Below are positions 27,070-35,311 of a stretch of DNA of 54,578 nucleotides, piece by piece (positions within the stretch are counted from its first letter, which is position 1; the number at the start of each line of letters is the position of its first letter). Position numbers and translations under genes: made by a program. The stretch comes from an uncultured Bacteroidales bacterium. Its GTDB lineage: Bacteria; Bacteroidota; Bacteroidia; Bacteroidales; Muribaculaceae. The notes under the pieces are model-generated. The model worked only from the letters and a program-made list of their open reading frames with translations. It was not told the origin of the DNA and did no database searches. Location: positions 1 through 54,578 of the forward strand of contig CADBDH010000015.1 of the NCBI GenBank assembly GCA_902793405.1. The letters run 5' to 3'.

Positions 27070-27213
27070 ACTTCCTGGTGTTTTTTATGCCGCGTTACCG
27101 CCTATTTCCGCACTTTTGCAAAGGTAATGCAAAGATGTTACACATGCAACATCTCCAAATTATTTTTGATGAGTATCCTTTATCCTGGAGGTGCTGCCCA
27201 TGCCCGATTCCAT

Positions 27214-27250
27214 AAAAAAAGTGACCGTAGGCACGGTTGCCTGCGGTCAC
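27214..27250 (-). terminator. Rho-independent terminator of the secreted-protein gene
   Basis: GTGACCGTAGGCA (27221-27233) pairs with 27238-27250 (12 of 13 plus a G-T pair). On the minus strand the hairpin is followed by a run of seven T (A7 at 27214-27220 on the plus strand). It is a textbook intrinsic terminator 22 nt after the stop codon. Confidence 0.9.
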
Positions 27251-27272
27251 GGTTAGCGGTATGGTATGCAGT

Positions 27273-28946
27273 TTACTTGATGACCTTGACGGTGCTCTTG
27301 CTGCTGTCGGTGTAGGTGGTCACCTTGATGTTGATGCCGTCAAAGGGTACGCTGCTGCTCTTGCCGGTCAGGTCATAGTAGGTAACGCCGCTCACAGCCT
27401 TGTCAACCAATTCATTGACGCTTGTGGGAGTGGGAGTGGTAACAAAGAGACCCATCTCGGACTCGGTAACTGTGCCGCCACCATAGTAGAAGCTCTTAGC
27501 ACCGATGCTGTTGATCTCACCATCATAGTAGATTATGATGTCGATGCGGCCGGCACCCATATTGTAGAACCAATATCCGTCCTCGTAGCCGTAAGGAACC
27601 TCGGTTACCGGCTCCATAAAGTAGTAATATTGGTCGGGAGTGAAGGTGTACAATTCATCATTGACGTAAACCGAGTAGGTCAACTTGGAGATGTCGATGA
27701 ACTCACCGTCCACACTATTGCGGGGCACGAACACGCTGACGGTGTAGTAGCCGTAATCCTCGTAGTAGGAGAATTCCTCACCGACGACGGGGGTGGCGGG
27801 TTGAAGGGCTGTCTCTTCATAGGGGGTGAAATCTACCTCCATGAAGCCCTCGGCCAGCATGAATGCCTTGGTGCCCAGCAGGAGGCTCTCGCGGGTAGAG
27901 AGGGTTTGGGCTTCGGGGTCATAGCTAAAGGTCAACTCATCGATGGGCGAATAGTAGTACAGGCCATCGACCTCGACAACCTCGGCACCCATGAAGTATA
28001 CATAATAGCCGTCGAGCAGTCCCACCAGTTGCTGCTTGAAGGTCACGATTCCATCGTTAATCTCGCCAATGAGCCAAGCATCGGGCAGATACTGGGAAGC
28101 GCCCTGGATGTAGATCTTGTCGCCCTCGATGGCCACCTTGGTCAAGTGACCCATGCGCTCACCCTCGATGGCCTGATAATAGGTCATGGCATATTCCTTG
28201 AGTTCGGTGCCCTCGGCGGGACCCTCGTTCATCTGTTCGTCAAATGGGGTGTATACCGTATTCACGTCGCCATAACCCAGCCACTTGCCGTTGTAGCCAT
28301 ATTCCACCAGGAAGGGGTCGGTGGTGTCACGGGTCAGACCGATAGCGGCAAAACCGTTCTCGTCGGGTTGCAGCACGAGCGAGCCGTCCTCCTCGATGGA
28401 GAAGACGATGTCACCCTCGGCCGACAGATAGGTGTCATAGTTGGTGGCGGTGCCATCAGGATTGGGCACCAAGCGTGTTACTGCATAGGCGGTATAATAG
28501 GTGCCGTAGTCATAGTACCATGCATACTGTCCACTGGGGATGATGATGTTGTCGCCTTCAATCTCGCCCTTGATCCAGCCAAAGGTGGCTGTCGTGGCCG
28601 AAATGATCTTGTCAAACCAGACGGTCTTGCCGTCGGGAGCGAAGACGATCTTCATCGACATGCCGTCCTGTGTGCCATCAACGACACCGCCCATGACGGC
28701 GCTCACGTTCTGCCCCCCGCGAACATAGGTTCTCAACTCGCCCTCGGGCTGAGTCGTCACATACTCGGCATTGCCCTCGCTGGCGATGACGGGAGCATTC
28801 ATGCCGCGCTGAGCCATAACGGGGTCAAGGGTGGTTAAAGCCTTGGGACGGGCATTAAGGTCCTGGCCAACCCGCATTTTCATGTTCTGGCCCATCGCAG
28901 TAGCGGCCAGCATGAGTGATAACGAAAGTAGAATTGTTTTTTTCAT
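27273..28946 (-). CDS. Secreted protein of unknown function with a short C-terminal sorting-like motif
   Basis: 557 residues from ATG 28946 (MKKTILLSLSLMLAATAMGQ, a clear signal peptide). A TTG six bases upstream is unlikely to be used. I do not recognise the main body. It is rich in tyrosine, glycine and acidic residues, with repeated short strand-like segments such as GEINDGIVTFKQ and GEIEGDNIIIPSGQ. That pattern recalls Bacteroidales cell-surface beta-sandwich proteins. The C-terminus (VTYYDLTGK...GINIKV...STVKVIK) resembles the short C-terminal strands often found on type IX-secreted or surface-sorted proteins. It is divergent from the TPR/AraC regulator at 29146, which may control it. 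It has its own promoter and terminator. Confidence 0.75.
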   Translation of the reverse strand: MKKTILLSLSLMLAATAMGQNMKMRVGQDLNARPKALTTLDPVMAQRGMNAPVIASEGNAEYVTTQPEGELRTYVRGGQNVSAVMGGVVDGTQDGMSMKIVFAPDGKTVWFDKIISATTATFGWIKGEIEGDNIIIPSGQYAWYYDYGTYYTAYAVTRLVPNPDGTATNYDTYLSAEGDIVFSIEEDGSLVLQPDENGFAAIGLTRDTTDPFLVEYGYNGKWLGYGDVNTVYTPFDEQMNEGPAEGTELKEYAMTYYQAIEGERMGHLTKVAIEGDKIYIQGASQYLPDAWLIGEINDGIVTFKQQLVGLLDGYYVYFMGAEVVEVDGLYYYSPIDELTFSYDPEAQTLSTRESLLLGTKAFMLAEGFMEVDFTPYEETALQPATPVVGEEFSYYEDYGYYTVSVFVPRNSVDGEFIDISKLTYSVYVNDELYTFTPDQYYYFMEPVTEVPYGYEDGYWFYNMGAGRIDIIIYYDGEINSIGAKSFYYGGGTVTESEMGLFVTTPTPTSVNELVDKAVSGVTYYDLTGKSSSVPFDGINIKVTTYTDSSKSTVKVIK

Positions 28947-28994
28947 ACACAAGTAATGTTTTGATGGTTTATAATTAATGATGTTTTGTGGCTA

Positions 28995-29027
28995 CAAAGA
29001 TAACTTATCCTTACCGATAGCGCCAAA
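28995..29027 (-). promoter_or_regulatory. Promoter of the secreted-protein gene
   Basis: On the minus strand TTTG (29024-29027), 21 nt, TATCTTTG (28995-29002), about 49 nt before the ATG at 28946. Confidence 0.75.
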
Positions 29028-29107
29028 TCAGGGCGATTGCACTATTTCCTTTTTCCAAGAAACAGGAAAAAAAGAGGGCTGTCATTACGCGTTTTAGTAA
29101 CTTTTAG

Positions 29108-29115
29108 TACCTTTG
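29108..29115 (+). promoter_or_regulatory. -7 element of the TPR/AraC regulator gene
   Basis: TACCTTTG at 29108-29115, 30 nt before the ATG at 29146. The -33 TTTG is replaced by TTAC-like sequence, so the promoter may be weak or activator-dependent. Confidence 0.55.
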
Positions 29116-29145
29116 CATACGGTTAATCCAGGATTGGTATTATTG

Positions 29146-30699
29146 ATGAAACATGTGCTGAGAGACATATTGATAGTTGCGCTCATGCTGATGTCAGGGA
29201 TTACCCTGCGGGCGGCAAGTGATGCAGGGCAAGCGGTTGACACCACACGCTGCGTCGTTCTCAAAGAGAGAGGCAACGAATGCATTACCATCAACCAGTA
29301 TGCCGAGGCGCTGAAGTATTACACGCTGGCGATGGAACAGGCCGAGCGCAGCGGCAACAAGAAGGTTTATCGAGAGTGCCTGAACAATATCGGGCTGGTG
29401 TATGCCGCTTTTCGGGACTACGAGCGTGCCGTGTTCTACTTTGAGCGTGCCAACCGGTTGTCGCAGCAGAGTGGGGACGAACGGCTGGTGTCGTTGTCGG
29501 CCACTAATCTGGTGGCCGCCTTATGTACCAATGACAAACCTGACGATGCCGAGGTGTACTTGCGTCAACTGGAGGATCACCCTTTTGCCTCGGCTCCGCA
29601 TCAAGATTACTATCTGTCATTCAATCGAGGGCTTATTGCCTCACGCCGAAAGCAGTACCGGGAGGCGATAGGCCATTTGAACCATGCCCTGGACGTCGTA
29701 ACCCAGGGCGAGCTGGGCGTTTCTCCCTCGTTATGGTATGAGATGGGCAATGCCTATCATGCTTGGGGCAAGCAGGACTCGGCGCTCGTGTGCTACAACA
29801 GAGCCATAGCCCTGGCCAAGAACGACAACAACTTTGAGGAGGCGTGCCAAGCCTACAAGGCGTTGTCCGATGTGTATAGGGATAAAGACCTGCCTGACAG
29901 CACAGTGAAGTATCAGACCTGTTACATCAGTCTGCAGGACTCATTGTTCAACCTCAACAAGTTTAATCTTGCCAAGGCCGAGCTGTTTGACTATGAAAAC
30001 GATCTGGTCAATCGGCACATCAGTTCGCTGCAGGGTTGGATATGGATTCTGGCGGGCGCGGTGCTGGTAGTGCTCGCCGTGCTGGCCATCATCACCTACC
30101 TGTACAGGCAGCTGCAGTCTGCCCAATGGCTGCTTGTTCGTAAAAACGAGGAATTGATAGCCCAGAACGAGAAGAGCAAGCAACTGCGTGCCGACTACGT
30201 GTCATCAATACGTGAAAACACCCCGCAACTTGACTTGATTTCCGACAGGATGCCCGATGGCCCCGATGTCGAGAACGTGGATAGTGAGAATATCAGTTCG
30301 GTCGATCTGCCGTTCTCCAGGGAACAGAAGATGCTCTTGCTGGACCAGATCACGCAGGTCATGGAGAATCCCGATGTCATCATTGACCCCGATTTCAATC
30401 TCAACAAGCTGGCCAAGTTGGTGAACTCCAACACAAAGTATGTGTCGGCCATCATCAATGACTCGTTCCAGAAGAACTTCAAGACCCTGTTAAACGAGAA
30501 CCGCATACGTGAGGTGTGCCGCAGGCTGGGCGACGAGGCCAATTATGGCCACCTGACGATTGCTGCCATCGCCAACTCGGTGGGCTACAACTCGATGAAC
30601 AACTTTATCATGTTCTTTAAGCGCATCGTGGGCATGACGCCGTCAAAGTATCGCCAACTGGCGCTCAAGAACCGCCAGCAGCCCCCCGAGGATGCGTGA
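29146..30699 (+). CDS. Membrane-tethered TPR and AraC-type HTH transcription regulator
   Basis: 517 residues from ATG 29146; the TTG at 29113 overlaps the -7 promoter element and is rejected. An N-terminal hydrophobic stretch (about 4-24, probable signal sequence) is followed by TPR helices (about 35-285; for example AEALKYYTLAMEQAERSGN and AVFYFERANRLSQQSGD). A single membrane segment (WIWILAGAVLVVLAVLAIITYL, about 296-317), a short coiled region, and a C-terminal AraC/XylS domain (about 415-510: FNLNKLAKLVNSNTKYVS and IAAIANSVGYNSMNNFIMFFKRIVGMTPSKYR) complete it. A periplasmic TPR sensor would thus be joined to a cytoplasmic DNA-binding domain. The signal is unknown. The divergent secreted protein is a plausible target. 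Confidence 0.85.
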   Translation: MKHVLRDILIVALMLMSGITLRAASDAGQAVDTTRCVVLKERGNECITINQYAEALKYYTLAMEQAERSGNKKVYRECLNNIGLVYAAFRDYERAVFYFERANRLSQQSGDERLVSLSATNLVAALCTNDKPDDAEVYLRQLEDHPFASAPHQDYYLSFNRGLIASRRKQYREAIGHLNHALDVVTQGELGVSPSLWYEMGNAYHAWGKQDSALVCYNRAIALAKNDNNFEEACQAYKALSDVYRDKDLPDSTVKYQTCYISLQDSLFNLNKFNLAKAELFDYENDLVNRHISSLQGWIWILAGAVLVVLAVLAIITYLYRQLQSAQWLLVRKNEELIAQNEKSKQLRADYVSSIRENTPQLDLISDRMPDGPDVENVDSENISSVDLPFSREQKMLLLDQITQVMENPDVIIDPDFNLNKLAKLVNSNTKYVSAIINDSFQKNFKTLLNENRIREVCRRLGDEANYGHLTIAAIANSVGYNSMNNFIMFFKRIVGMTPSKYRQLALKNRQQPPEDA

Positions 30700-30773
30700 C
30701 GTGCCAGATGTCCCGATTTCTCTTGAATTTTGCAGTGGCGTTTTCCCAAAAAGAAACAGGAAATAATAGGATT

Positions 30774-31772
30774 ATGAGAGCAACTTATTTAATCGTGATG
30801 TTGACAGTTGCCGCATTGATGCTGTGTGGCTGCAAAAACGTCGTTGCAGGGACCCAAACCCGCAATGTTGAACAAACTGTTGACAAAGAGGATGTTATGG
30901 GATATTCGCCGAACAAGGTTACTCAAGGTTCTTGGTTGCAATTGTTTATGGGCATGGGTCAGGTAAAAGATGAAAACGACAAGGACGGCTATACCTATAA
31001 TTATGAGTGCAGGGTGCCTGAACTGGAGGGCATTGATGGCATCCTCAGCCAGGAACTGGAAGCGACATGGTATCGTGAAGGCGACGATAAGCCCGATCGG
31101 TATCGCTGCATGCTGGGCTTGTATGTTGATGAGGACTTTCCTAGCGACCAGGTTTTCCGTCTGGTCGAACTTGGAATTGACACCTTGCTGACTCAGAGTT
31201 TTGACTACAATGATGAGCTCGAGGCGATGAAAAAGAGTTTTGCCCTTCGCAAGGGCTATAATCCCAAGAGTTCGCAGGATATCATGAACCGTGCTAAACA
31301 GATTTTTAATCAGTTCACCAAGAAGAACCATGAACTGAAATCTGATGTGACCGGTAATGAAATCCCCGAGGCCAGGGTGTGCATCGTGGCCCACAAGATT
31401 TATGACAGGGGCGACTGGGCAAGTTACATCATCGAGTTCAGCTTCGACTACAACGGCTCTTGCGGCTGCCCCAGTTGGGCCGACTACATCACGGTGAACA
31501 AGAAAAACGGCCACCGCCTTACATTCGGCGACCTGGTCGAGAAATATGGTTTAGCGCGGGTGAGCGATAGCCTGCGCGAGGCTTACGTCAAGGCTAAGGG
31601 CGAAAGAAATGTCGAACTCGACGTCTATAACCTTACTGGCCAGGAACTGATAGACGTTTCCGACGGCTGTGCCATCGTTAACGAGGGCGTGATGTTCTAT
31701 TATCGCCCCTATAGCGTCGGCTGCGGCGCCGAGGGCATGTACAATCTCATCCTCGGCTTCCCCTGGCCGTAA
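30774..31772 (+). CDS. Putative lipoprotein with a DUF3298-like C-terminal domain
   Basis: 332 residues from ATG 30774; an earlier in-frame start would put extra sequence before the signal peptide and is rejected. The N-terminus (MRATYLIVMLTVAALMLCGC) has a plausible lipobox with the lipidated cysteine about residue 20. The last 90 residues, KKNGHRLTFGDLVEKYG followed by VMFYYRPYSVGCGAEGMYN and ending FPWP, resemble the DUF3298/RsiV type of domain found on surface lipoproteins. The function is unknown. The gene begins 75 nt after the regulator and could be in its transcript. A strong hairpin at 31792-31832 follows. Confidence 0.7.
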   Translation: MRATYLIVMLTVAALMLCGCKNVVAGTQTRNVEQTVDKEDVMGYSPNKVTQGSWLQLFMGMGQVKDENDKDGYTYNYECRVPELEGIDGILSQELEATWYREGDDKPDRYRCMLGLYVDEDFPSDQVFRLVELGIDTLLTQSFDYNDELEAMKKSFALRKGYNPKSSQDIMNRAKQIFNQFTKKNHELKSDVTGNEIPEARVCIVAHKIYDRGDWASYIIEFSFDYNGSCGCPSWADYITVNKKNGHRLTFGDLVEKYGLARVSDSLREAYVKAKGERNVELDVYNLTGQELIDVSDGCAIVNEGVMFYYRPYSVGCGAEGMYNLILGFPWP

Positions 31773-31791
31773 AGAATAGCAGACAATAAAT

Positions 31792-31832
31792 ACACGAAGC
31801 CGCTAAGAACCAATTTCTTAGCGGCTTCGTGT
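31792..31832. terminator. Long bidirectional hairpin terminator
   Basis: Perfect 18-bp stem (31792-31809 with 31815-31832) and a 5-nt loop CCAAT, lying between the convergent lipoprotein gene and glnS. No strong T-run on either side. Confidence 0.75.
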
Positions 31833-31926
31833 GTAGCGTGAGCCTAATAGTGCTCGACCCAAAACAAAAAGTTGTTATGGTTGTTTAACCAACCATTTGC
31901 TCAGGTTGTTTGATAATCTATGCGCC

Positions 31927-33648
31927 TTACTTGGCCTGTTGCTTGGCCCAGCTGTCTTTCAGCCCGATGGTGCGGTTGAACACGAGGTGACCCTCGGTCG
32001 AGTCCTGATCGACAGTGAAGTAGCCGATGCGCTGGAACTGGAACGTGTCGCCCACCTTGGCGGTCTCGGCCAGGAACGGCTCAATCTTGGCATCGTTGAT
32101 GACGCGCAGCGAGTCGGGATTCAGCAGCTCGCGGAAGTCGTGCTCGGTGTCGGCACTCGGGTTCTCCACGGCAAACAGGCGGTCATAGAGCCTGACCTCG
32201 GCATCCACACAGTGGCGGGCGCTCACCCAGTGCAGGGTACCCTTCACCTTGCGCTGACTGCCGGCGCTGCCGCTCAGCGTGTCGGGGTCATAGGTGCACT
32301 GGATCTCGGTCACGTTGCCGTCGGCATCCTTGGTGCAGCCGGTGCACATGACGATGTAGGCACCTTTCAGGCGCACTTCCTTGCCCGGCGTGAGGCGGAA
32401 GAACTTCTTGGGCGGCTCTTCCATGAAGTCGTCGCGCTCGATGTACAGTTCGCGCGAGAACGGCATCTGGTGCTTGCCGGCATTCTCCTGCTCGGGGTTG
32501 TTGTCCATCTCCATCATCTCCACCTTGTCCTCGGGATAGTTGGTGATGACGACCTTGACGGGGTTGAGCACCGCGCTCACGCGGTTGGCGTGATGGTTGA
32601 GCTCCTCGCGGATGTTGTGCTCCAGCAGGCCGATATCGTTCAGCGCCTCATACTTGGTATAGCCGATGTCCTCGATGAAGTTCTTGATGCTCTGGGCGGT
32701 GTAGCCGCGGCGGCGCAGGCCGCACAGTGTCGGCATGCGGGGATCGTCCCAACCTGCCACGAGGCCTTCCTTGACGAGCTGCAGCAGTTTGCGCTTGCTC
32801 ATCACGGTGTAGGTGAGGTTCAGGCGGTTGAACTCAATCTGGCGCGGGCAGTACTCACTGGCGCTCTCGCCGGCCAGCTCGTGCACAAAGTAGTCGTACA
32901 GGTCGCGGTGGGGCACAAACTCCAGCGTGCAGATCGAGTGGGTCACGCCCTCGAAGTAGTCACTCTGGCCGTGGGCAAAGTCATACATGGGATAGACGTT
33001 CCACTTGTTGCCCGTGCGCCAGTGCGGCGTCTTGATGATACGGTAGATGATGGGGTCGCGGAAGTGCATGTTGCTCGATGCCATGTCAATCTTGGCACGC
33101 AGCACATGGCTGCCCTCCTCAAACTCGCCCGCATTCATGCGCTCGAACAGGTCCAGGTTCTCCTCGACGCTGCGGTTGCGGTAGGGGCTGTTGGTGCCAG
33201 GCGTGGTGGGCGTGCCCTTCTGCTGGGCAATCTGCTCACTGGTCTGGTCATCGACGTATGCCTTGCCCTCCTTAATCAGGCGGATGGCGAAATCGTACAG
33301 TTTGGGGAAGTAGTCGCTGGCATAGTACAGACGGTCGCCCCAGTCATAGCCCAGCCAGTGGATGTCGCGCATGATGGCCTCGACATACTCGGTGTCCTCC
33401 TTCTGCGGGTTGGTGTCGTCAAAGCGCAGGTTACAGGTCCCGCCAAATTTCTCGGCTACGCCGAAGTCCATGCAGATGGCCTTGGCATGGCCGATGTGCA
33501 GATAGCCGTTGGGCTCTGGCGGGAAACGTGTGTTCAAGCGTCCTCCGTTCTTACCGGCCGCCAGGTCTTCGGCGACAAACTGCTGTACAAAATTCAAGGG
33601 CTTCTTCTCCTCGGCCCCAGCGTTGATATTTTCAATATTCTCCGCCAT
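31927..33648 (-). CDS. glnS: Glutaminyl-tRNA synthetase
   Basis: Class I aminoacyl-tRNA synthetase charging tRNAGln. The 573 residues contain the HIGH-type motif in [19 protein letters not shown] (about residues 41-59), the [10 protein letters not shown] stretch, and the KMSKS-type loop as [12 protein letters not shown] (about 278-289), followed by the two-part anticodon-binding beta-barrel. The early residues ([16 protein letters not shown]) are usual for GlnRS rather than GluRS. The gene is monocistronic and convergent with the lipoprotein gene. A TAACTTTG -7 element lies at 33690-33697 upstream. Confidence 0.95.
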   Translation of the reverse strand: MAENIENINAGAEEKKPLNFVQQFVAEDLAAGKNGGRLNTRFPPEPNGYLHIGHAKAICMDFGVAEKFGGTCNLRFDDTNPQKEDTEYVEAIMRDIHWLGYDWGDRLYYASDYFPKLYDFAIRLIKEGKAYVDDQTSEQIAQQKGTPTTPGTNSPYRNRSVEENLDLFERMNAGEFEEGSHVLRAKIDMASSNMHFRDPIIYRIIKTPHWRTGNKWNVYPMYDFAHGQSDYFEGVTHSICTLEFVPHRDLYDYFVHELAGESASEYCPRQIEFNRLNLTYTVMSKRKLLQLVKEGLVAGWDDPRMPTLCGLRRRGYTAQSIKNFIEDIGYTKYEALNDIGLLEHNIREELNHHANRVSAVLNPVKVVITNYPEDKVEMMEMDNNPEQENAGKHQMPFSRELYIERDDFMEEPPKKFFRLTPGKEVRLKGAYIVMCTGCTKDADGNVTEIQCTYDPDTLSGSAGSQRKVKGTLHWVSARHCVDAEVRLYDRLFAVENPSADTEHDFRELLNPDSLRVINDAKIEPFLAETAKVGDTFQFQRIGYFTVDQDSTEGHLVFNRTIGLKDSWAKQQAK

Positions 33649-33689
33649 ATTATATTGTTCGTTTAAATGGTTTTCTACTAATTAAACTG

Positions 33690-33697
33690 CAAAGTTA
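33690..33697 (-). promoter_or_regulatory. -7 element of glnS
   Basis: TAACTTTG on the minus strand, 41 nt before the ATG. No TTTG at the expected -33 spacing. Confidence 0.5.
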
Positions 33698-33856
33698 CAA
33701 AAAATCCCCGCAATCTACTACCTTTCCCCAAAAAAGATTCCGGGACAACCGCATCAAAAAACGAGCGTGGCTGATTTACTGCCTGTTGCTCAACGGGCAC
33801 CCTTGGGGTGTTATCCAAGAATTTTGGTGCAGTATCCTAGTGAAATGCCAAAATAA
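33698..33856. other. Intergenic DNA, nothing convincing
   Basis: Between the glnS promoter and the promoter element at 33857 there is no ORF with coding character. The plus-strand frame through 33770-33890 reads for a while but contains the promoter itself. Confidence 0.5.
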
Positions 33857-33888
33857 ATTTGGCATTTCGCTTGACTTACACTATCTTT
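33841..33888 (+). promoter_or_regulatory. Promoter with inverted repeat at -33, upstream of the methyltransferase module
   Basis: TTTG at 33857-33860, 20 nt, TATCTTTG at 33881-33888. The -33 box is the right arm of an inverted repeat, GAAATGCCAAA (33841-33851) with TTTGGCATTTC (33857-33867). The sequence from TTGGCATTTC to CTTTGC matches the typA promoter (minus strand, 51659-51690) at 26 of about 30 positions by eye. Confidence 0.8.
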
Positions 33889-33894
33889 GCCGTT

Positions 33895-34198
33895 GGAATC
33901 GGGGGAGAAATCCCGAGGACGATAACAAGCATTCGCTATTATTTCGCGCATAGCTAAGAGCGTCGGAAACTCTATTTAGGTATAACAAGCACGGAAATAA
34001 TATGTGACAGGTGAGCCGTATATGGACATCTGTGAAGTAAATATAGCAATGCTCACGCTTGGCGTGATGCATTCATTATTCACTTCCAGAGGTACCATCC
34101 GACGTCACCTCTTGCTATGCGCAATAAAGAATCATCACGCTTTCTTTTTGCGCATTGGCGTGATTGATAGTCGATTGCAACTTAAAGACTATCAATCT
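33895..34198 (+). ncRNA. Candidate structured leader RNA of the methyltransferase/DUF262 module
   Basis: About 300 nt between the promoter and the ATG at 34199, without a convincing ORF. Visible pairings are: GGGA-GAAA-TCCC (33903-33914, a GNRA-type loop); ATTATTTC (33938-33945) with GAAATAAT (33994-34001); a hairpin at 34048-34073; ATGCGCAA (34117-34124) with TTGCGCAT (34148-34155); ATCACGC (34134-34140) with GCGTGAT (34158-34164); and an 11-bp perfect stem, 34162-34172 with 34187-34197, ending one base before the ATG. The last two share bases 34162-34164 and so compete. TAACAAGCA occurs twice, exactly 60 nt apart (33923, 33983). No known RNA class is recognised with confidence. Confidence 0.5.
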
Positions 34199-35311
34199 AT
34201 GGCGAACAAAAACTTACATGCCGCTAAGACGGCCAAGAAAGACGAGTTTTACACTCAAATGAGCGACATCGAGAGGGAATTGCAACACTACTGGCAGCAC
34301 TTCCGTGGCAAGACGATCCTGTGCAACTGCGATGATCCCTACGAGAGCAATTTCTTTAAGTATTTTGCCCTGCGTTTCAACCAACTGGGGCTAAAGAAGC
34401 TTATTTGCACCTGCTACAATGGTTCACCCGTCCAGGGCAATGAACTGATGATAGACTGGGGCGACTTTACCGAGGAACCCAAGAAAATCGCCTACAAGGT
34501 TGAGATTACCGAGGTACGCGACATGAACGGCGATGGCGCCGTTGACTTGAGCGATGTGCAATACCTCTTGCAAAACGATAAAAACGTCCTTTCTATTCTG
34601 AAAACAGGTGATTTCCGTGACCCCGAATGTACCGAACTGCTCAAACAGGCCGATATTGTTGTCACCAACCCACCATTCTCATTATTCCGCGAGTATATCG
34701 CCCAACTTATGGGATATGATAAAAAATTCTTGATTATAGGACATCAAAACGCAATTACATATAGAGAAGTGTTTCCTCTAATTAAAGAAAATCGTGTCTG
34801 GCTTGGATATGGTTTTAAAGGCGGTGCTGCTCATTTCTTTTCTCCGTATGAAGATATTGCAACGGCTGGTGATCACAAAAAAGACATGATTCGTGTATCA
34901 GGTGTCAATTGGTTCACAAATCTAGAAATACCGAAGCGCAACGAAAGCATGGATTTGGTTTGTCATTATTCACCTGACGAATATCCAACCTATCATAACT
35001 ATAACGCAATAAATGTAAACAAAACTTCAGACGTTCCATGCGACTATGAGGGTATAATTGGAGTTCCTATTACTTTTTTAGACAAATATAATCCCGAACA
35101 ATTTGACATCATTTGGCGTGGAGGCGATATTGAATGGGCAGAAAAAGAGTGTTCATTCTATACACCTCCAACGAAAGAAGAAGCTGAAAGGTTCAAAAAA
35201 CAAGATAGAACTTGGAGAATACAGAATCCATATTTAATTGATAAAAATGGCAATGCCAAAGTGGTTTATCAAAGAATTTTCATCCAGAACAAACATCCTA
35301 AGAAGCTATGA
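34199..35311 (+). CDS. EcoRI-type adenine-specific DNA methyltransferase (mosaic gene)
   Basis: 370 residues from ATG 34199 (MANKNLHAAKTAKKDEFYTQ). Upstream in-frame sequence lies in the leader and has no coding character. It belongs to the EcoRI methylase family of N6-adenine methyltransferases: DEFYTQMSDIERELQHYW, NCDDPYESNFFKYFA, and catalytic motif IV VVTNPPFSLFREY (about residues 156-168). An insert just before motif IV (about 105-120) contains an EF-hand/dockerin-like loop, DMNGDGAVDLSDV. Base composition changes inside the gene. Sample 60-nt lines from 34261-34500 are 43-57% GC, and those sampled from 34741-35220 are 32-40%. The stop overlaps the next start (ATGA at 35308-35311). Its role is probably protection within a restriction-like module. 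Confidence 0.88.
   Translation: MANKNLHAAKTAKKDEFYTQMSDIERELQHYWQHFRGKTILCNCDDPYESNFFKYFALRFNQLGLKKLICTCYNGSPVQGNELMIDWGDFTEEPKKIAYKVEITEVRDMNGDGAVDLSDVQYLLQNDKNVLSILKTGDFRDPECTELLKQADIVVTNPPFSLFREYIAQLMGYDKKFLIIGHQNAITYREVFPLIKENRVWLGYGFKGGAAHFFSPYEDIATAGDHKKDMIRVSGVNWFTNLEIPKRNESMDLVCHYSPDEYPTYHNYNAINVNKTSDVPCDYEGIIGVPITFLDKYNPEQFDIIWRGGDIEWAEKECSFYTPPTKEEAERFKKQDRTWRIQNPYLIDKNGNAKVVYQRIFIQNKHPKKL

Noticed and set aside
34004-34198. 65-residue N-terminal extension of the methyltransferase
   Set aside because: The extension is not methylase-like, lies in the structured leader, and a normal family start occurs at 34199.
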